Source of the DNA: Charina bottae
Taxonomy: Eukaryota > Chordata > Lepidosauria > Squamata > Charinaidae
Reading direction: 5' to 3'
DNA length: 64,000 nucleotides
Assembly (NCBI GenBank): GCA_023362775.1
Contig: JALMGJ010000018.1
Location: forward strand, 22,177,105 to 22,241,104
Shown here in pieces: positions 58,216 through 64,000 of the stretch. Numbering within the stretch: the first letter of the stretch is position 1; each line of letters begins with the position of its first letter. The notes below the pieces were generated by a model. It had not been told where the DNA came from. It saw nothing but the letters and a program-made list of their open reading frames with translations, and ran no database searches. The position numbers and the translations under genes are program-made.

Positions 58216-58830
58216 GTCCGGTCGTTGCCTGCTCCCTTCCTGGCATCCCAACCCACTTCGGATTTTCGGGGAAGAGCAGCCCTTCACACGGAAGGCAGGG
58301 TCGGCGCCCTTTCCCTCCCGGGCTCCCCTCGGCTCGGGGGCGGCTCGCACGAACCAGCCGGGAAATGGAGGAGGAGGGCCGGGCGGCCCTTTCGCAGAGC
58401 AGCAGGGCGGGGGGCAGGGAAGAAGCCGCGCTCAGCAGCCGCCGAGCTCCCGCGCTCGTTAGCGCACAGCAGCCGCGCCCGTCGGGGGGCCCTAATTGGC
58501 CGCTCGCTTGCTGCGGGCCGGAGGCGCCCTGCCCGCGCCAATTAGCGGGAGAGACCCCCGCGCCCGCCGAGGGAGGGAGCCGCCGGCGAGGCTGGGGCGG
58601 CGCGCCGGGGAGGCTGCGTGAGGAACCGAGCGGCGGATGAGCCCTCGAGCGAGCGGGGCCAGTCCAGCCGCCTCCCGGCTCTGGCGGCGGCGCTGCCTCT
58701 CGCTTGGCTGACTGCAGGGGGTCCAGTGCCGGCCCCGGGGCTCCTTCGAAGCCTCCGCACGGCTGAGCCCAGCAGAGGCAAAGCCAGGCGCTGCTCCAGG
58801 GCCGGCAGGGCCGGCGCTTTAGGCCAAACC
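58190..58830. promoter_or_regulatory. Orphan CpG island with facing CCAAT boxes
   Basis: CpG-dense sequence containing CTAATTGG (58492-58499) and CCAATTAG (58538-58545), an inverted pair that also gives two CCAAT boxes pointing at each other. A start codon at 58637 opens only a short frame with no domain. The gene or transcript it serves is not visible. Confidence 0.55.
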
Positions 58831-58988
58831 TTTCTGCTGCAGCCCGGTCCAGCCCGGGTGTGTCCGTCCCTGCAAGGTGCAGCGGGGCTCCAGAGAAGCT
58901 CTTGCCTTCAAGGCCGTTGGAATCGCTCCTGGGCAGACACCCCCACCCCAATCACCTCTTCTTCCTTCCAAGCTGCCTGATGGGCGAG

Positions 58989-59013
58989 CATTCATTCATT
59001 CATTCATTCATTT
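58989..59013. repeat. (ATTC)n microsatellite
   Basis: About six ATTC units. Confidence 0.9.
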
Positions 59014-59523
59014 TATTTCCTTATTCAGTGTTGATGCCAGTCTCCAACCAGTTCTGGGCCTGGTACCTAAAGCAATCGAAATACATATTTGGGGAGAGGG
59101 CAGGCCCCCCATCCCTATCTAGGTAAATGTCTTGCGGGTCCTTCTTAAATGCACAAAGACCCTGTTGCTGGGCTTCCTTTCTTGGTCAGCGTCCCTTCAT
59201 TTGCCCATCTGCCCAGTCTGGCTCACAGACTCGGCCCCCACCCTGGCCAAATCCAGCACCTGGCCTGGCGGCTGCTGCTCCTGCTGGGATGTTGTAGCCT
59301 TTCGCAGAAGGGATTTGGGTCATTTTTAAGTCTTGCCTTGTAAACTGGAAATCACGGGGTGGATACTGTTTTATAGGAACGTTTGCAATAATGCCTTGAC
59401 CTCTTACGAAACTAGGCAGAAGTCTCTCGTTCGTGTGATGCGACAAAATCTTTCTCAAAGGTAAGCTCAGAGGCTCCTGTGCTGTAAGGTGTCCAGAGTC
59501 CCTTGGAGTTGGGCAGCCAATAG

Positions 59524-59525
<2 letters not shown>

Positions 59526-59574
<49 letters not shown>
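59526..59574. repeat. (TAA)n microsatellite
   Basis: About 16 uninterrupted trinucleotide units. Confidence 0.95.
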
Positions 59575-59575
<1 letters not shown>

Positions 59576-59738
59576 TCTCCATGGGATGGCACTTGAGTCA
59601 AGAGGAAACTCAGCCTGCTTGAAAATCCTACAGACAAAATGTCTTCCACACAGTTGTAGTCAAGAATGTTTTCATGTATTAGCACGATCTCCAAGGAAAT
59701 TAATCCCATGTGGGGAGGCCAAGATCCTATTTGCCAGA

Positions 59739-59939
59739 CCACATAACTGCCAGAAGATACTCTCTGCTAAAGGTCTTTGAAAGAAAGAGGGATTTTTTCT
59801 GGACTCCGAGGAAGCAGTCATTCAATATATTGAATGTTCAATATATTGGGTCTAAAATGACTGCTTCCTCGGAGTCCAGAAAAAACCCCTCTTTCTTTCA
59901 AAGACCTTTAGCAGAGAGTATCTTCCGGCAGTCACGTGG
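59739..59939. repeat. Long hairpin, 84-bp arms with 33-bp loop, abutting BovB
   Basis: Left arm 59739-59822 and right arm 59856-59939 are near-perfect reverse complements. Both contain TCTTTGAAAGAAAGAGG and GGACTCCGAGGAAGCAGTCA. The outer 20 bases have a few mismatches (CCACATAACTGCC against CCACGTGACTGCC). The loop contains two AATATATT palindromes. The right arm ends exactly where BovB similarity begins. Confidence 0.88.
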
Positions 59940-60823
59940 CCCTGCTTATTTAACTTATATGCAGAGTGCATCATGAGAAAGGCCGGGCTGGATGAATCAC
60001 AAGCCGGAGTTAAGATTGCCGGGAGAAATATCAACAACCTCAGATATGCAGAGGATACCACCCTAATGGCAGAAAGTGAAGAGGAACTAAAGAGGCTCTT
60101 GATGAGGGTGAAAGAGGAGAGTGCAAAAGCTGGCTTGAAACTCAACATAAAAAAACCCCAGATCATGGCATCTGGTGCCATCACTTCCTGGCAAATAGAA
60201 GGGGAGGAAATGGAAGCAGTGACAGATTTTATTTTCTTGGGCTCCAAGATCACCGCAGACGGTGACTGCAGCCATGAAATTAAAAGACGCTTGCTCCTTG
60301 GGAGGAAAGCTATGGCAAACCTAGAGAAGCATATTAAAAAGCAGAGACATCACCTTGCCGACAAAGATCCGCATAGTTAAAGCTATGGTTTTTCCAGTAG
60401 TAATGTATGGCTGTGAGAGTTGGACCATAAGGAAGGCTGAGCGCCAAAGAATTGATGCTTTCGAGCTGTGGAGCTGGAGAAGACTCTTGAGAGTCCCTTG
60501 GACTGCAAGGAGGTCAAACCAGTCAATCCTAAAGGAAATCAACCCTGACTGCTCATTGGAAGGACAGATGCTGAAGCTGAAGCTCAAATACTTTGGCCAC
60601 CAAATGCGAAGAGAGGACTCACTGGAAAAGACCCTGATGCTGGGAAAGACTGAGGGCAAAAGGAGAAGGGGACGGCCGAGGATGAGATGGTTAGATAGCA
60701 TCACTGATGTAACGAACATGAATTTGAGTAAACTCCGGGAGACAGTGGAGGACAGGAAGGCCTGGCGTGCTATGGTCCATGGGGTCACGAAGAGTCGGAC
60801 ACGACTAAACAACAAAATTCTGT
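59940..60823 (+). mobile_element. 5'-truncated RTE/BovB LINE, 3' part of reverse transcriptase
   Basis: Reads as the later part of the BovB polymerase: LFNLYAECIMRKAGL, INNLRYAEDTTLMAESEEEL, KITADGDCSHEIKRRLL, then in a second frame IRIVKAMVFPVVMYGCESWT, RVPWTARRSNQSILKEI and TKSRTRLN, ending with the GAGTCGGACACGAC tail. The catalytic YADD box is YAED, and the frame shifts at about 60320-60340, so the copy is dead. BovB is abundant in squamates and famous for horizontal transfer to ruminants. Confidence 0.93.
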
Positions 60824-63570
60824 TCAAGCCGCTAGACCCGATGGAAAAGCAGAGCAGGATGGTTTCTGCTCTTTTAGTGGCAGCACCAAGCCCTGCACTT
60901 GCTGAGTACTGAACCGGTGGAGCTCAAATGAAATCTGACATACATTCAAAAAGCACCAAGCTCTCAGTACAGAGTTAAAACTTACTGGATGTTCCGGTTT
61001 TGCAATTTGCATTTTAGATCTCCCAAAAGCATCCTTCATTTTTTGTGAACTGAAGGCAGTGGCGTTACTCAGTTTCTTGTTCCTCGGTGGTTTAATCCAA
61101 GAGCACCCATCAATGGGAATGCTTTAATGAATGAGAAAAGAAGGTTGGGTGGCTGCAATTTCCATCATTTTCAGCCTCGGTCTGCAAGGAACAGGGAGAA
61201 TGGAGCTAGACTACCAGGGCGTCTTGCCTCCCTGCGAGGGGCTGTGACTGTGCTTCTTGGCAAGAAAGGCCGCCTGCCGTAGAAGAGAAGCCCGTGATCA
61301 CCCCAGGCCTTCATACCCACGAATGAAGGTTGGCCATAACCATGGGAAGTTGGCAATGCCTTGAAATCGAAACCTGCCGTCTTTGTATTTCACATTCAAG
61401 TTAGGTTTCTACAAGACTGCAAAACAAACTGGGTCTGGGTTGCAGCTCTTGCTAATACATATATAAAGCACTCATCTTAGGCATTTATGACCACGTTCCC
61501 CACGCCACTTGCTAACATTCCCCCCTCCAGCGCATAACTCTGGGTGAGTCCCAGATGCACGGCCAAGTTCCATTTCGAGTGGAATTTAGAAACGACCCCG
61601 AGCGTTGTCCGAACGTTGTCGTTGCGGCCAGGCAGATCCTGGACTTGGCCTTTCGAGCAGAGCGTCTCTCTTTTCCGCCTCTCCAAGCCTAGGGGGGGGG
61701 GGGGGTCTGGAGAGCTGCAGCAGCACTGCGTCTCCCCCACCTTCTCCTTTGCTTATTACAACGTGGCTGCTGCTTCATTGGCTGATGACAGCTGCTCTGC
61801 GATTTTAATTCCAGCCAACTCCAGCCGGCCCCTGGCCCTTCCCAGCCGTGAGCCATCCTCCCGGACAGAGAGGCGCAGGAAGCAGGACGATTATTCAAAC
61901 TCGGCACTGCTGATGCTTCCCAGACGCGCTTTGGGCTGCATGGCCTTGCCGACTGTACGCCAAGGGCGTTCCGCAGACAGGCAGGCCCGGGAGGTGCTGA
62001 CTCGCTGTGCACGTCTCCCGGGGCTCCTGGGGAGCCAGGCCTGAGTTTGAAGCCCTCGGCCAAATCCATAGAACAAGGACGGGTTTAGGCTTCACCGAAA
62101 GACCCCAGAGGGGAGAGAGCTCCAAAGCTGGATTTCACCCAGAAGCTGGTGGCTTTGGGGGAAACAGCAAAGCTGGCACTTGGTGGGGTCGAGGGGCTGG
62201 CACTCAAGCCAAGGGGAGGGGGGGTCTTCTGTCTGGAAGTAGCCGAGCTGCCCGCAGAAGGCGGGGAGCCCGCCATCCAGAAGTGTTCTTTCTGCACAGG
62301 TTTAATCCCATGCCAGAGGGGTGTGTGTGTGTGTGTGGTGGTGGGGGAGTTCTCAAAGCCACACAGCTCGGCTCTTTTGCAAGGAAATCAACATTGTCTG
62401 TAGCTCAGAAAAGGATTATACACCAAAGCCGGCTTAAAAGTTGACCTTGCTCTCTCTCAAGACGTTTTGGGAAAGACTTGGCTTGCTCCAGATCGAATGA
62501 AGTAGGTCTTTGCTCTAACTACTCCCCCCCACCCCACAGAGTGCTTACAGCCTTCCTGGGGGCCACCAGCATCAGGTGGTGCTGAGCTGGCGACCTGCCC
62601 TCAGCCGCGGTATCTGCGCCAGTCACCCTGCACCAGACGTTGCTCAAGAGAGCGCGGGCTGCCAGTTTGATGCAGGTCCAGCTTGTCTGCTTCCTAGAGC
62701 CCTTTCCATCTCCACGAGGAGGGTGCCTGAACGGCTCTTGCAACCTCGCTCTCCTCAGATCACCAAAGCCGCTGGCATCCAAGTGCTGCGGTTGGTTGCA
62801 AAGATGAATCTGGACCTTGAGCAGCGGTCAGTGTTGCCCTGTCAAAGATAAAGGAGCTCCTTCTCACCCTAACCCCCACCCCGCCTTCCGTGGCTACCAG
62901 GGCCTTGCTGAGCCAAACCCATTTTGCTCCCTTTGTGTCAGAGACGGAGCACCGCGAGGGACCCTCCTTCAGAAAGGCTCTGCTGGGCCCGTCACGGGAC
63001 CCCCATTAGTCACAGTGGCCCCTTCTGAACGCGGCGAGGCCGGTTTGCCAATTCCTTTTCCTTCCAGGCAGTTCCTGTCTGCAGGAAAATGGCTTTGATC
63101 TCTCGAGGGCCTCTTCAGCAGAAGCGTTTACTTATTCATGCCACCCCCACCTCCCGCGTGCCTCTGCCTTGCTGCGAACTTGGAGGGTGCCTTTCTGGGC
63201 TCAGGCGCTTAAACCGGGGCTCCCAAGGGTCATTTAGCCGAATCCCGCCATGCCAAACCCTCCACCAAAACGCCATTTCATGCCCCGGGGCCAGAGGGCT
63301 GGTGAGCTTTGCCAGCGCCCAGGCTGGGAAGGGGAGCCAAGGGGGTCCGGAGGCCCCTGCCCCACGGGAGGGGGCAAAAGGGTTGGTCGGGGAAGACAAG
63401 GCAGGGCCTCTCCTGAGGGGGCTCCAGCTGGGGCCGGAGCCGGCCGACCCTTAATCTTTCCCAGATGTTCCAGAAGCCGGAAGGTAAAAAAACAGCAGAG
63501 ACGATACAGGGGCTCGACTCACTTGCTCGGCTTGCCGGAAAACACGGCGGGGCGGGGGCGGGGAACCACC
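60824..63570. other. No recognisable gene
   Basis: Unique sequence with a short (TG)n tract near 62323 and no domain in any frame. A C-rich acceptor-like patch at about 62521 and modest open frames were not convincing as exons. Confidence 0.55.
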
Positions 63571-64000
63571 CTGGGGAAGGAGAAACAATCCCCAATCCCT
63601 ATTTAGGTAATTCCTTTCTTAGGGCAACCGGGCGGTCGCGAAGACTGTGCGACCTCTCCAATTCTTCCCCAGGTATGGTGGTGAACAAAGCAAAGGGAGG
63701 GGGCGGGGGGTTAAGCCAGGAATGTGGGAGGGGAGAATCGCTTCGCTTTGTTTGGCAGCCAGGAAGCCCCAAACTAGAGAAAGCGACGCGCGCACCAGTC
63801 CTTTTGAGGGGGGGGGGGGACCGAGCAGCGGCTGGACTTCCCGGCCCGCCCTTCCTCGCGGGGGGGGGCGCCTTCCTGCCGCCTCCGCTGCATCCCATCT
63901 GGCGACCCAGCCTCGCCTTTCCTCCCCTCCCCTCCCTCCCCGCAGGAGCGCAGTTTGGGGCCAATATTCTGGACGCGAAGCACGGGCAGAAAACGGTTCC
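63571..64000. promoter_or_regulatory. GC-rich, CpG-containing stretch running off the window
   Basis: G- and C-run-rich sequence with rising CpG content toward the edge. It may be the start of another promoter CpG island, but this cannot be decided from the part seen. Confidence 0.3.

Noticed and set aside
59973..60912. Two open frames that could be annotated as a reverse-transcriptase gene
   Set aside because: They are parts of one BovB copy with a frameshift and an altered catalytic box, not a host gene.

Overview
The window is vertebrate nuclear DNA, almost certainly from a squamate reptile (snake or lizard). The genes are split by GT-AG introns. The interspersed repeats point to squamates: a BovB (RTE) LINE remnant, a tRNA-derived SINE of the Sauria type with a BovB-like tail, L2-type LINE debris, hAT-type MITEs and abundant microsatellites. 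The species was not identified.

Layout, all on the + strand. (1) 126-11250 holds the last 15 coding exons of TAF1, the largest TFIID subunit: zinc knuckle, nuclear localisation signal, two bromodomains and acidic tail. (2) A CpG island at 11.64-12.66 kb separates TAF1 from OGT; the TAF1 poly(A) signal lies only about 700 bp before the OGT start codon. (3) 12326-30560 is a complete 22-exon OGT (O-GlcNAc transferase, 1045 residues), with its own poly(A) signal at 31315. (4) 32368-33889 is a compact five-exon centrin of the CETN1/CETN2 type, 168 residues and rather diverged. (5) From 34 to 44 kb there is no recognisable coding gene, only one orphan CpG island at about 40.6-41.3 kb. (6) 48107-48988 is a single-exon coding region for a KCTD12-type auxiliary subunit of the GABA-B receptor, most likely KCTD12B. 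Its probable non-coding first exon is in the CpG island at 44.1-45.1 kb. (7) From 49.3 kb to the end no protein gene was found. This part holds a 5'-truncated BovB, simple repeats, an orphan CpG island at 58.2-58.8 kb and the start of another GC-rich stretch after 63.6 kb.

The genes do not form a pathway. TAF1 (transcription initiation) and OGT (nutrient-sensitive glycosylation of nuclear and cytosolic proteins, including the transcription machinery) are housekeeping neighbours. Centrin acts at centrioles and in DNA repair. KCTD12-type proteins tune GABA-B receptor signalling.

The most unusual signals are these. OGT intron 3 carries a near-perfect palindrome, flanked by a 13-bp direct repeat, that resembles a Penelope-like terminal repeat and contains a hammerhead-ribozyme-like fold. 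TAF1 and centrin each have a GC-AG intron. An 84-bp-arm hairpin sits at the 5' junction of the BovB copy. A 220-bp hAT-type MITE has a perfect 8-bp target duplication. The orthologue of the regulated OGT intron 4 has an in-frame stop 12 bases past the exon.
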